DNA of 64,000 nt from Marinobacter sp. 2_MG-2023 (lineage in GTDB: Bacteria > Pseudomonadota > Gammaproteobacteria > Pseudomonadales > Oleiphilaceae), in NCBI RefSeq assembly GCF_030546935.1, contig NZ_JAUOPH010000001.1, positions 372,001 through 436,000 of the forward strand, given 5' to 3'. Made by a program: the position numbers and the translations under genes. Shown here one piece after another: positions 39,325-48,685 of the stretch. Within the stretch, counting starts at the first letter, position 1. Each line of letters begins with the position of its first letter. Below the pieces are notes generated by a model. That model did not search any database and was not told the DNA's origin. It worked only from the letters and a program-made list of their open reading frames with translations.

Positions 39325-40140
39325 CTAGTATCCGTACTCAAACAGGAGATTGAGTACACACTCATTCCAGCCCGCCGGGCCGGGTTTGAGAGAGCGCATG
39401 GCGTGTTTTTCCGAGGGCAGCTGCACCTCACAGCTGTTAACCCCGCGGATGACGACCGGAATGTCTGCTTCCTCCAGCATTTGCTGGTCGTTGGGGCTGT
39501 CCCCCAACGCAATAGCCGTCACTCGCTGGTTGCCATAGCGCTCCAGGTATAGTTCTCTATATTTGTTTAGCAAAAAGCGGGCCCCATCGGCTTTATCAAA
39601 GATTCCCATTGCGTGGTAAAACCGACCACCTTTAACCAGGCGCAGGTTTTCAGTACCCAGCGCGGCTTCAAAACGTATCCGTTCTTCTTCGCTCCCCTGC
39701 CACACCAATGGCTCGGTTCCCAGACGCTCACGGGCGCGGGCGGCTGAAGATGAATCCAGCCCCGTGAGCTGCGCCAGTTCGTCATCAGCCATATCCGCAA
39801 AGCCCCGAAAGCGTGCACCGCTGTCCCTTTGAGCAGTGAGCACCTTCAGCACCTCTTCCCGGGACGCACCAAAATGCACAATCTGCTCACTATCATTCCC
39901 GAACGTGTCCGGCGGAATAACCACGGCTGCACTGTTTTCGACGATGAAAGGGTCGGTGTTTCCAAGTTGCTGCCGCAATACCCGGATTTCCGCAGCGGTT
40001 TTACTTGAGTTCAGGATCAGCGGAATACCCGCCTCCGCGACCCGCTCCAGCGCCGGCAATGCCTGCTGCCAACGATAGTTGTCATGGTTGAGTAAAGTTC
40101 CATCCAGATCTGAAAATATGACCAGGCGTGACTTGGGCAT
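39325..40140 (-). CDS. Glucosyl-3-phosphoglycerate phosphatase (MPGP-type HAD)
   Basis: A 271-residue HAD phosphatase of the Cof-like/mannosyl-3-phosphoglycerate phosphatase group. Motif I is FSDLDGTLL, motif II is LNSSKTAAE, and motif IV is ALGDSPNDQQML. In this operon it would remove phosphate from glucosyl-3-phosphoglycerate to yield glucosylglycerate. An 11-residue upstream extension is possible, but the ATG at 40140 has GAAGGAGG eight bases before it. It starts 11 bases after the glycerate kinase stop. Confidence 0.87.
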   Translation of the reverse strand: MPKSRLVIFSDLDGTLLNHDNYRWQQALPALERVAEAGIPLILNSSKTAAEIRVLRQQLGNTDPFIVENSAAVVIPPDTFGNDSEQIVHFGASREEVLKVLTAQRDSGARFRGFADMADDELAQLTGLDSSSAARARERLGTEPLVWQGSEEERIRFEAALGTENLRLVKGGRFYHAMGIFDKADGARFLLNKYRELYLERYGNQRVTAIALGDSPNDQQMLEEADIPVVIRGVNSCEVQLPSEKHAMRSLKPGPAGWNECVLNLLFEYGY

Positions 40141-40151
40141 GGGAACCTCCT

Positions 40152-41093
40152 TCAAGATTGAGCCTGGAAACAAGGGCGACTCAGGGAATGATCATTGGAG
40201 ACCTCAATCAGCACATCCGCGCGACCTGGCAGTTCCTTAAGGCAGGATCGGGTCACCCGCTCATAGTGCATGATGAAGCGGGCCACCTCCTCATCGCTCA
40301 TGATGCGCAAATCCTGCGCAGTTTGTGCTGGGTCGCCCTCATTTGGTGCGCGGCCTGTTTTCTCTGCCAACTTATGCTCCTGCAGTGTGCGCCATTCCAA
40401 CACCCGGAACATTGACGGCGCTTTAAGCATAATCAGGCTATCCAACTCGCCAAAAAACGCTTGATACTCGCCCTTGAGACACTGATTTACATACCTGCGC
40501 CAAATGCCCAAAGGGTCCTCCTCCGCTTCCAGTGTATTGAGGGGTGCCGCCAGAGCCTTGTCGTCTTCAGGTAAAGCTCCGAGACACCAGCCTTCAATCA
40601 AAACCACCTCTGCCCTGCCCTCAAAAACTGGCCATTCGTTCGGGGGCACACGGTCGTCACGTGATTTGTCAAAGGCCGGGATACGGGTGTGGTCGCACGG
40701 TCCTGCCGTTCGAAGCTGATCAATAATATGCTCGCCAAGTTCTACGTCGTGCGTTCCCGGCACCCCTCGGGTTATAAACAAAGGATGCACGCGCTCAGCG
40801 AGTGCCCGCCGCTCCTCTCTGGTAAGGTAAAGATCGTCCAGTGAAATGCTTACGGTCGGGTATTGATAGTGATCGTAAAGTAGCTTGCTCAGAAACAACG
40901 CCAAAGTGGATTTTCCAGTGCCCTGAGCACCGTGAATCCCCACAACAACGGTTCTGTTCTTTGCGTTCCTTAACGAGACAATATGCTCTATCAGAGGCAG
41001 GATGGTCTGTTCTACGGTAGCCGCGTAATTTTGAGGAAGCCCCTCTTTCTCAATCAGGGCATCAATAGTTATTCTAAGCTCAGTGTCAGACAC
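40152..41093 (-). CDS. D-glycerate kinase (GLYK/YggC-like P-loop kinase)
   Basis: The 313-residue P-loop kinase has GIHGAQGTGKSTLALFL (about residues 52-68), SISLDDLYLTREER, RGVPGTHDVEL and IPAFDKSRDDRVP, as in plant-type D-glycerate 3-kinases and YggC. It would phosphorylate the glycerate released by the phosphorylase and return it to 3-phosphoglycerate, the GpgS acceptor. It is the first gene of the operon and is divergent from selO over 84 bases. A pantothenate kinase or uridine kinase role is less likely given the context. Confidence 0.85.
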   Translation of the reverse strand: MSDTELRITIDALIEKEGLPQNYAATVEQTILPLIEHIVSLRNAKNRTVVVGIHGAQGTGKSTLALFLSKLLYDHYQYPTVSISLDDLYLTREERRALAERVHPLFITRGVPGTHDVELGEHIIDQLRTAGPCDHTRIPAFDKSRDDRVPPNEWPVFEGRAEVVLIEGWCLGALPEDDKALAAPLNTLEAEEDPLGIWRRYVNQCLKGEYQAFFGELDSLIMLKAPSMFRVLEWRTLQEHKLAEKTGRAPNEGDPAQTAQDLRIMSDEEVARFIMHYERVTRSCLKELPGRADVLIEVSNDHSLSRPCFQAQS

Positions 41094-41177
41094 GTTAGGT
41101 TCCCGTCTTTTCTGGATCGGTTAATCAACTATTCGATAGATCAGCAGAATTCGTACCATATGGGAGTATAGGCTTTT

Positions 41178-42632
41178 ATGAGTAGCAACGATTTTCGTGT
41201 AGAACACCGCTACCTGGAGCTCCCGGACAGCTTCTACACCCGAGTGCAGCCCACTCCGCTTAAAGATGCAAGAATGGCCTGCTTCAACCACAAGCTAGCT
41301 CAGGAAATGGGTTTTCATGTCACCAATGAAGCCGACTGGGCCGGAATCGGCGGGGGCACGGAACTGCTTGAGGGAATGGACCCGGTGGCCATGAAATACA
41401 CCGGCCACCAGTTTGGCATGTATAACCCCGAACTGGGTGATGGCCGAGGCCTGCTTTTATGGGAAACCATAGGCCCTGATGGCCGCCGCTGGGACTGGCA
41501 CCTGAAAGGCGCCGGCATGACTCCCTACTCCCGCTTCGGGGATGGCCGGGCCGTTTTACGCTCAACCATTCGCGAATACCTGTGCAGCGAAGCCATGAAC
41601 GGCCTGGGCATTCCAACTACCCGTGCTTTGTTCATGGTAAGTGCCCGGAACCCGGTTCGCCGTGAATCCATTGAAACCGCCGCAGCCCTGGTGCGTGTAG
41701 CTCAGAGCCATATCCGCTTCGGCCATTTCGAGTTTGCTACCCACCACGAAGGGCCGGAAGCGCTCAAAACCTTGCTTGAACATGTGATCGCTTTCCATTT
41801 TCCGCATCTGATCAAGCTGGCCGAAGAAGAGCGCTACGCCCGCTGGTTTGAAGAAGTAGTAGAGCGAACGGCTCGCCTGATTGCAGATTGGCAGGCGGTA
41901 GGTTTCTGCCATGGTGTTATGAACAGCGACAACATGTCCATCATCGGCGATACCTTCGATTATGGGCCTTTTGCGTTCCTGGACGACTTCGATGCGGGTT
42001 ACATCTGCAACCATACTGATCACGGCGGCCGCTACGCTTACAACCGCCAGCCTCAAGTTGGCTTTGCGAATTGTCAGTACCTTGCCAACGCTCTACTGCC
42101 CGTTATGGATGAAGACACCATACGCAGCGGTTTGCAGCGCTATGAGAATGCTTATAACGAGCGTTTTTTACAGAACATGCGAGACAAACTGGGGTTGGCG
42201 CAGGAAGACGAAGCCGACCTTGGCCTGATCATGGATACCTTCAGCATGATGCAGGAGCAACACACCGACTACACGGCCTTCTTCCGCGCGCTTTCAAATC
42301 TCTACGCCCAGGGTCATTCACCCGTTCGTGACCTGTTTGTAGATCGCGAAGTCGCTGATGAATGGCTGGCGCGTTATGAGCAGCGGCTGGAAAAAGAAAC
42401 CCGAGCCCATGATGAACGTGAATACGAAATGCGCAGGGTAAACCCCAAGTACGTCTTGCGGAATTATTTGGCACAGCAAGTGATTCTGGAAGCACAGAAC
42501 GGCGATTACGAACCCATGAAAGAACTGATCAAGGTTCTGGAAAACCCCTTTGATGAACAACCAGCGCATGAAAAATACGCTGCATTGCCACCAGACTGGG
42601 GCAAACACCTGAACATCAGCTGTTCAAGCTAA
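41178..42632 (+). CDS. selO: Protein adenylyltransferase SelO
   Basis: SelO (YdiU) is a pseudokinase that binds ATP in a flipped pose and transfers AMP to Ser, Thr or Tyr of proteins, active in redox stress. The 484-residue product shows KYTGHQFGMYNPELGDGRG, the KGAGMTPYSRFGDGRAVLR segment and FCHGVMNSDNMSI with FGPFAFLDD-type acid (YGPFAFLDDFD). The end is ISCSS, where Cys takes the place of the selenocysteine of some family members. It is divergent from the glycerate operon, not co-transcribed. Confidence 0.94.
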   Translation: MSSNDFRVEHRYLELPDSFYTRVQPTPLKDARMACFNHKLAQEMGFHVTNEADWAGIGGGTELLEGMDPVAMKYTGHQFGMYNPELGDGRGLLLWETIGPDGRRWDWHLKGAGMTPYSRFGDGRAVLRSTIREYLCSEAMNGLGIPTTRALFMVSARNPVRRESIETAAALVRVAQSHIRFGHFEFATHHEGPEALKTLLEHVIAFHFPHLIKLAEEERYARWFEEVVERTARLIADWQAVGFCHGVMNSDNMSIIGDTFDYGPFAFLDDFDAGYICNHTDHGGRYAYNRQPQVGFANCQYLANALLPVMDEDTIRSGLQRYENAYNERFLQNMRDKLGLAQEDEADLGLIMDTFSMMQEQHTDYTAFFRALSNLYAQGHSPVRDLFVDREVADEWLARYEQRLEKETRAHDEREYEMRRVNPKYVLRNYLAQQVILEAQNGDYEPMKELIKVLENPFDEQPAHEKYAALPPDWGKHLNISCSS

Positions 42633-42655
42633 TAATGCGGAAGCAGAAGGGAAAA

Positions 42656-42687
42656 CGGAGGGCCAGATTTGAAAATCTGGCCCTCCG
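42656..42687. terminator. Bidirectional terminator between selO and fumarase
   Basis: CGGAGGGCCAGATTT (42656-42670) pairs with AAATCTGGCCCTCCG (42673-42687), a very stable stem with a tiny loop. On the minus strand it is followed by TTTTCCC, so it is best placed to stop fumarase transcription; on the plus strand it ends selO with a short T-run. Confidence 0.85.
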
Positions 42688-42707
42688 CCTTTAAAACGTG
42701 ACTAACT

Positions 42708-44222
42708 TCAGACGGCCTTGGCAGCAATGATCTTGTCGTGCCACTCGGCAGGGCCAGTCTGATGCACGGACGAACCACGGGAGTCCACCGCGACCGTTAC
42801 CGGCATATCTTTTACATCAAACTCATAAATGGCTTCCATACCGAGTTCCGGGAAAGCGACCACTTCGGCATGTTTGATAGCCTTGGAGACCAAATAAGCT
42901 GAACCGCCCACCGCCATCAGGTATACAGCGCCAAATTCCTTGATGGCATCAATGGCTACCTGACCACGCTCCGCCTTACCAATCATGCCAGTGAGGCCGG
43001 TTTTTTCCAGCATGGTATGAGTAAACTTGTCCATGCGAGTTGCGGTAGTGGGGCCTGCGGGGCCAACGACTTCTTCACGCACCGGATCAACCGGGCCAAC
43101 GTAATAGATAAAGCGGCCTTTAAGATCCACTGGCAGCTCTTCGCCGTTGTTGATCATGTCGACCATTTTCTTGTGGGCGGCATCGCGACCCGTCAGCATC
43201 TTCCCTGACAGTAGAACCGTTTCACCAGGCTGCCACTCTTTCACGTCTTCCGGCGTAACCGTATCCAGGTTTACCCGGCGGGTACCCTCACCCACTTCCC
43301 AGGTGATTTCCGGCCAGTCTTCCAGGCTCGGCGGCGTTTGCAAAGACGGGCCAGTGCCGTCCAGCGTGAAATGCGCGTGACGGGTAGCGGCACAATTCGG
43401 AATGATCGCCACGGGTTTATTGGCTGCGTGAGTTGGGTAATCCATTACCTTTACATCCAGAACCGTTGTGAGACCACCCAGGCCCTGAGCACCAATACCC
43501 AGATCATTTACCTTGTCGAACAGTTCAAGTCGCAACTCCTCGGCACGGTTGGACGCACCACGTGCCTGCAGGTCGTGGATATCAATCGGGTCCAGAAGCG
43601 ACTCCTTGGCCATTTCCATCGCCTTCTCGGCCGTCCCGCCGATACCAATACCCAGCATACCTGGCGGACACCAGCCAGCGCCCATCTGTGGGACCATTTT
43701 TAACACCCAATCCACCACGGAATCGGACGGATTCAGCATGGCGAACTTGGACTTGGCTTCGGAACCGCCGCCCTTGGCTGCCACGTGGATTTCAACCGTG
43801 TCGCCCGGCACCATCTTGTAGTGGATGATTGCAGGTGTGTTGTCGCCAGTGTTCTGTCGCTTGCCATCCGGGTCCGCCAGAATCGATGCACGCAGCACGT
43901 TATCTGGGTTCTTATAAGCTCGGCGCACACCTTCGTTGATTACGTCATCCAGTGGCATATCGCAATCCCACTGTACGTTCATACCAATGTTCACGAACAC
44001 AGTCACAATGCCGGTGTCCTGACACAGAGGCCGATGGCCCTCGGCGCACATGCGCGAATTAATCAGGATTTGCGCCATGGCATCTTTGGCCGCCTGCGAC
44101 TCTTCCTTCTGATAGGCCTCGTAAACAGCGTCGATAAAATCTTTTGGATGATAGTAGGAAATGAACTGCAGCGCGTCCGCTACGCTTTCAATCAAGTCAT
44201 CCTGGCGGATTACGGTGGTCAT
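42708..44222 (-). CDS. Fumarate hydratase class I (iron-sulfur)
   Basis: This oxygen-sensitive [4Fe-4S] enzyme interconverts fumarate and malate in the TCA cycle. The 504-residue product joins the alpha and beta parts of class I fumarases in one chain. It shows GHRPLCQDTGIVTVFVNIG (first cluster Cys), PPGMLGIGIGGTAEKAM, IPNCAATRHAHF and the beta part GPAGPTTATRMDKFT. The length fits the FumA/FumB type, but the exact E. coli paralogue name cannot be given. Confidence 0.94.
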   Translation of the reverse strand: MTTVIRQDDLIESVADALQFISYYHPKDFIDAVYEAYQKEESQAAKDAMAQILINSRMCAEGHRPLCQDTGIVTVFVNIGMNVQWDCDMPLDDVINEGVRRAYKNPDNVLRASILADPDGKRQNTGDNTPAIIHYKMVPGDTVEIHVAAKGGGSEAKSKFAMLNPSDSVVDWVLKMVPQMGAGWCPPGMLGIGIGGTAEKAMEMAKESLLDPIDIHDLQARGASNRAEELRLELFDKVNDLGIGAQGLGGLTTVLDVKVMDYPTHAANKPVAIIPNCAATRHAHFTLDGTGPSLQTPPSLEDWPEITWEVGEGTRRVNLDTVTPEDVKEWQPGETVLLSGKMLTGRDAAHKKMVDMINNGEELPVDLKGRFIYYVGPVDPVREEVVGPAGPTTATRMDKFTHTMLEKTGLTGMIGKAERGQVAIDAIKEFGAVYLMAVGGSAYLVSKAIKHAEVVAFPELGMEAIYEFDVKDMPVTVAVDSRGSSVHQTGPAEWHDKIIAAKAV

Positions 44223-44330
44223 AGGCGCCTCATCAGGTTGGTCTGGTTATGGTTGTATCGTCAAAAAACAGGAGCCACAGTTTACCAGAAATTCGCGAGC
44301 ACGAGGACTCGACAGAAGGCGAAGCTTTTC

Positions 44331-44358
44331 TTAACAAACACTGTTAAAAAGGTATCAT
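44331..44358 (+). promoter_or_regulatory. Promoter with overlapping inverted repeat, enoyl-CoA hydratase gene
   Basis: TTAACA (44331-44336) and TATCAT (44353-44358) are 16 bases apart and fit sigma-70. The -35 box is also the left arm of the inverted repeat TTAACA-N5-TGTTAA (44331-44347). A regulator bound there would block RNA polymerase. The start near 44365 leaves about 30 bases before the GTG at 44396. Confidence 0.55.
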
Positions 44359-44395
44359 CCTAATCAAATCATAAAAAAACACTTCTGGAGAGATC

Positions 44396-45169
44396 GTGAC
44401 TGACTTTGTTCTTACCAAAACCAACAACCAGGTTCTGACCGTTCGCATCAACCGCCCGGAACGCAAGAACGCCCTCACCCATGCCATGTACACCGCGCTG
44501 GGCGATGCGCTTGAAAAGGCCGACTCCGATGCTGATATTCGCTGCGTACTGTTTACTGGCAGCGAAGAATGCTTTACCGCAGGCAACGACCTGAGTGATT
44601 TCGCCAGCGGCTTGACCGGAGCCTTTACAGAAACACCTGTAGGCCGATTCCTGTTTCTCCTGGCGAAAGCCAAAAAACCGGTTGTTGCTGCGGTAAACGG
44701 TCCAGCCGTGGGCATTGGCACCACCATGCTACTGCACTGCGACATGGTATTTTCCGGCACCAATACCCGCTTCCAGATGCCCTTTGCCAGCCTGGGGCTA
44801 TGCCCCGAAGGCGGCTCCAGCCTTCTGTTACCCACCTGGATTGGCCGGGTTAGAGCGGCCGAGCTTTTGATGCTAGGGGACACATTCAGCTCAGAAGACG
44901 CCTATCGCCTCGGGCTGATCAACCGCGTATGCGATCCAGCAGATACAGAACAAACAGCCATTCAAGTATGCCAGCGACTCGCCAGCCAGCCACCAGCGGC
45001 CATCCGCGCGACCAAAAAGCTGCTGAGCAGCCCGACTCACGACGAACTTGCCGCAACCATGCTGGCCGAAGGAGAGTTGTTTTCCGAGCGCCTTAAATCC
45101 CCCGAAGCAGCCGAAGCTTTCGGCGCCTTCATGCAAAAGCGCAAGCCAGACTTTTCAAGCTTTAAATGA
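44396..45169 (+). CDS. Enoyl-CoA hydratase/isomerase family protein
   Basis: A 257-residue crotonase-fold protein. The oxyanion motifs appear as ECFTAGNDLSDF and AVNGPAVGIGTTMLLHCD; the Glu seen in LGLCPEGGSSLLLP fits an isomerase/hydratase active site. Such proteins act on acyl-CoA in beta-oxidation; the exact substrate is not shown. Translation starts at GTG, six bases after GGAGAG. It stands alone, with fumarase divergent upstream and a 370-base spacer downstream. Confidence 0.9.
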   Translation: MTDFVLTKTNNQVLTVRINRPERKNALTHAMYTALGDALEKADSDADIRCVLFTGSEECFTAGNDLSDFASGLTGAFTETPVGRFLFLLAKAKKPVVAAVNGPAVGIGTTMLLHCDMVFSGTNTRFQMPFASLGLCPEGGSSLLLPTWIGRVRAAELLMLGDTFSSEDAYRLGLINRVCDPADTEQTAIQVCQRLASQPPAAIRATKKLLSSPTHDELAATMLAEGELFSERLKSPEAAEAFGAFMQKRKPDFSSFK

Positions 45170-45539
45170 CTGCATCAACCTCCGGCACAACCGTTCCGGT
45201 AGGCAATTGATACGAATTGTAAAAATCGTGACGTATCGCCAGTTACGACTCGACAAATAACGGCCGGACAACTATTTTTCATAGTGACCATTCTTCGTGT
45301 TTTCGGGGTAGAGAGAACTGTGCGAGAAGCTTCCAAAACAGCAAGAATCACACTTTCGGCTGATCAACACTGGCTATAGCAGCGTTATAGTCATAAATAC
45401 GGAAATTGGCTTGAAGCGCTGGCTACAATTTCAGACAACCGTTTAAGCAAAACAGGCCTCTGACATCGGGCTTACCGGATCAGACCGGCCCCGTTAGTTG
45501 CCTAACATAACGATACAACAACAGGAAAAGGTTCCACCC
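45170..45539 (+). other. Intergenic region before the lipase gene
   Basis: This 370-base spacer has no credible ORF, tRNA or strong terminator. A TACAAT near 45426-45431 could be a -10 box for the lipase gene, but the matching -35 is poor. The last bases hold AGGAAAAGG as the lipase ribosome site. I see nothing else in it. Confidence 0.4.
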
Positions 45540-48395
45540 ATGTTCAAGAAAACTCTAATAAGTCTTGCCGTGGCGTCTTCCCTTGGGCTAACAGGCTGCC
45601 TCAGTGGCGGTGATGAGGGGGCGAATGCTAATCCGGATTATTTGATTGATGATACAACCATCGACAAATCAATTGTTCGTCCGGTTTACAATCCGAATCC
45701 AATTGCGGCAGAGCCGGCGTTCCCAATTAATGCCGACCTGATCCTGTTGCTGGGCGCGACTCAGAGTGCCAACTATGACTTCACCGGCCTTTCCACTGGT
45801 ACTTCACCAGCAGATGACGCGGTAAACGAGCTTTCCGGTTTCTCGGCCTCCGGTGCATTTACTCTGAAGTTCGATGGATCACTCAACCCGTTATCCGTTC
45901 AGGCCGGGGCTTCTGTTTTCCTGTTACCGCTGAACGTTAACGATCAAGTTGAGGGTGTTCCTGGAGCGCTCCCGAACACCAATCCGTCAAATATCGACGG
46001 AGAAAATCCGTTTGACCTCGCATCAATCCCCAACTTCCGTGCAGACGTAGTCAGCATCGATGGTGGTAGCGATAACGCTATCCGGGTGGTTCCGCTCGAA
46101 CCTCTCGCCGAGGGCCAAAAATACCTGGTGGTGGCTACAAACAGTATCGTTGGCGCTGACGGCCAGCCCATTGAAAGATCCGTTGAAGACGTCAATCTGG
46201 CAGATGGTGTTTTGGGCAATTCGGCCCTCGCCAACGTTAAATCGATTCTCCAGGCTTCAGATGACTTGGCAAACGGTTTCCTAGCCCAAGCGGTTCCGCA
46301 GGACACTCCCGAATCCGCACTGGCATATACCTTTACGACCAACTCCGATACGGACGTGCTGCGCGCAATGATGGCGCCTGCCGCGTTTGGAACGGCTCTT
46401 GGTGAGAAAATCGGTTTTACAGCACAGCTGAAAGCCGTAAGAGACAACTACCCTGAGCTGAACTTTTCTGAACTGACGACAAAGCTCGGTGAAATCGCTG
46501 AACTAGCGGCAAAACTCGGCGCAGGCCAGCTTGATCCGGCAACGTTGACTGCTCAGGAACTTGCATCCATCACTGCACTGGCGACGATAACACCCCTCAC
46601 CGAGCCGGCTGACTTGCAAGCGGCCATCGGCGCAGAAATTGGCGATACACTACACCTACCGGTCCCGCGCCCATCTTTCTTCTACGAGGCCGAGCAGGCA
46701 GCTGACCTTGCTACTATTCAAGGTCTTGCAGCTCTGGATCCAACCAATGCAATCGCCCAGGCTGCGCAACAGGTCGAGGTCTCTCAAGGTGCAATCACCC
46801 TGCCTTATTTTCAGTCACTCCCGGGTGAAACCGGCGCTGGCATCGTTGCCGGGAGCTGGAGCGGCAGCACAAGCTTAGAGGCTGACCTTAATGAGAATCT
46901 GGCTCCTGGTCAGACTATCTTCTCCTTCTTGCGGGACATCGACGGCACCTTGAACGTGAATGGTTACTTCCCATTCCCGCAAAAGAACGCTGACACGACG
47001 GTGCCTGTGGTTGTTTTCAACCCATCATCCACTTCCCGCCCTGCAGCTTGTGTTGACGGCGCCAAGCCAAATGGCGTAACAATCTTTCAGCACGGGATTA
47101 CTGTAGATCGCAGCGTTTCCATGCTGCCAGCAATCCTGTTGGCCCAGAGTGCATGTCAAACTGTCGTGGCGATCGACCAGCCCCTTCATGGCTTGGCAGG
47201 AGAAAGCACGGGGACAGTTGCCGGCCTGGCAGAGCTTGATGAAGCAACGCTGACCACAACCGTTCAGGCAACCATCCAAGGCCTCGAATTACAGAGCAAC
47301 CCTGCCTTGGCACCTGTGATTGCCCAGCTCAATGCGCTGATTTCTGCTGACTACATCGGTGAAAGACACTTTGGCTTCACCGCCAATGCGTCACTACAGC
47401 CCGTGGCGGCAGATCTGGCTTCGTTATCATCCGGCAGTCTGTTTATCAACCCGCTGAACATGATGAACAGCCGTGACAACCTGCGTCAGGGTGTCGTTGA
47501 TCTGTTGAACGTTGCAGCGTCGATCCAGACCTTCGACATTAATAAAGATTTCATGCCGGGAGACCTTGCGGGAGTTCCTGTGAACTTTATTGGCCATTCA
47601 TTGGGCGGTATTTCAGGCACTGTATTTTCCGCTCTGGCAAATGATCCAACGCTGAACGGAACCCTGAACGGAATATACGCGCAAGCCGGGGCTCCGCTGA
47701 GTAGCTTTGAGTTCCCAACCCTTGACTCGGTCGTTCTGCACAACACCAGTGGCCAGGTCACTCGTTTGATTGAGAACTCACCGGCCTTCTCCGGTAGAGT
47801 GCTGCCTGGGCTAGCGAATGCCGGCGTGCTCCAGGAAACGGCTGACTTTGAGAGTTTCTTCTATGTCTTCCAGTCCATCGTTGATGCCGGCGATCCTGTG
47901 AACTTTGCAAAGTCGCTGGGCGGATCCACAAGCAACCTGTTGGTAACAGAAGTTGTGGGCGACACCACGGTTCCCAATGAGGCCAACGTAAATCCTCTAA
48001 GCCCGGCATTCTCTGCCCCGCTGACCGGAACCGAGCCTCTGATGGCGTTGCTGGAGCTTGGCGCTGGCGGCACAAACCTTGCCGACGGCAATGATCTGAA
48101 CTTATTGCAAGCCGGAGACACCTCAAGCCCCAATACTCCCGTTGCAGTCTTCTTCGATGGCAGCAATCCGTGCTCAACCGCAAACCATGGCACCTTCGTT
48201 GTGCCGCAAGCGCCCAACAGTGCCTGCCCTGGTGGTTTTGCTGTAACCACCGATGCATTCACTGTCATGGTTACTCAAACAGCTAGCGCATTAAGCGGCC
48301 TTGCGGTACCAGCAACACCGAGCGGCATTGATGCATTGGGAACCAGCCCAACGCTGGCCAATGCACTTGATCAGGACGAGCAGCTTGTTCCTTAA
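45540..48395 (+). CDS. Pla-1/cef-type lipase lipoprotein
   Basis: The 951-residue product has a lipoprotein signal peptide with lipobox LTGC (Cys20), so it is anchored to a membrane, perhaps exposed at the surface as VolA of Vibrio is. The N-terminal half matches the bacterial virulence-factor lipase N-terminal region. The C-terminal half is an alpha/beta hydrolase with the nucleophile elbow GHSLGG (Ser687), preceded by FQHGITVDRS as the oxyanion segment. It likely cleaves lysophospholipids or triacylglycerols outside the cell. The frame opens 14 residues earlier, but the ATG at 45540 begins the signal peptide. A terminator follows. Confidence 0.88.
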   Translation: MFKKTLISLAVASSLGLTGCLSGGDEGANANPDYLIDDTTIDKSIVRPVYNPNPIAAEPAFPINADLILLLGATQSANYDFTGLSTGTSPADDAVNELSGFSASGAFTLKFDGSLNPLSVQAGASVFLLPLNVNDQVEGVPGALPNTNPSNIDGENPFDLASIPNFRADVVSIDGGSDNAIRVVPLEPLAEGQKYLVVATNSIVGADGQPIERSVEDVNLADGVLGNSALANVKSILQASDDLANGFLAQAVPQDTPESALAYTFTTNSDTDVLRAMMAPAAFGTALGEKIGFTAQLKAVRDNYPELNFSELTTKLGEIAELAAKLGAGQLDPATLTAQELASITALATITPLTEPADLQAAIGAEIGDTLHLPVPRPSFFYEAEQAADLATIQGLAALDPTNAIAQAAQQVEVSQGAITLPYFQSLPGETGAGIVAGSWSGSTSLEADLNENLAPGQTIFSFLRDIDGTLNVNGYFPFPQKNADTTVPVVVFNPSSTSRPAACVDGAKPNGVTIFQHGITVDRSVSMLPAILLAQSACQTVVAIDQPLHGLAGESTGTVAGLAELDEATLTTTVQATIQGLELQSNPALAPVIAQLNALISADYIGERHFGFTANASLQPVAADLASLSSGSLFINPLNMMNSRDNLRQGVVDLLNVAASIQTFDINKDFMPGDLAGVPVNFIGHSLGGISGTVFSALANDPTLNGTLNGIYAQAGAPLSSFEFPTLDSVVLHNTSGQVTRLIENSPAFSGRVLPGLANAGVLQETADFESFFYVFQSIVDAGDPVNFAKSLGGSTSNLLVTEVVGDTTVPNEANVNPLSPAFSAPLTGTEPLMALLELGAGGTNLADGNDLNLLQAGDTSSPNTPVAVFFDGSNPCSTANHGTFVVPQAPNSACPGGFAVTTDAFTVMVTQTASALSGLAVPATPSGIDALGTSPTLANALDQDEQLVP

Positions 48396-48415
48396 GCACT
48401 AACTTCTGATAATCA

Positions 48416-48443
48416 AGCCCCGGCGTCGCCGGGGCTTTTTTTT
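48416..48443 (+). terminator. Terminator after the lipase gene
   Basis: AGCCCCGG (48416-48423) and CCGGGGCT (48429-48436) form an eight-base stem with a five-base loop, followed by eight T residues. It is a textbook intrinsic terminator 20 bases after the stop codon. Confidence 0.93.
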
Positions 48444-48551
48444 GGGTATCCGATCGTGGCGATAAATAAACATTCAGCACCTGGCGAACTCCCCATATAA
48501 TTCAGGGATCTTGCAACAAGGTAGAAGCTCACATATCTGAGAGACGGTTTT

Positions 48552-48662
48552 ATGAGACCTCCTGGCGATCCTCCAATAGCCAGTCAAGACGAAGGGAAAG
48601 GGGTAGCGCCTAATTTTGGGTCAGGACCATCGGGGGTGCCGACGCGCCCTTCCTGGAAGTAA
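48552..48662 (+). CDS. Possible 36-residue small protein
   Basis: A short reading frame opens with ATG at 48552 and stops with TAA at 48660-48662, between two terminators. The 36-residue peptide is rich in Pro, Gly and Ser and ends PTRPSWK. GAGAG lies about ten bases before the ATG, so translation is possible. The frame has no known relative that I recognise and could be chance; it is listed because the spacer otherwise holds nothing. Confidence 0.25.
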   Translation: MRPPGDPPIASQDEGKGVAPNFGSGPSGVPTRPSWK

Positions 48663-48685
48663 ACCGCATGACTAAGACCCACAAA

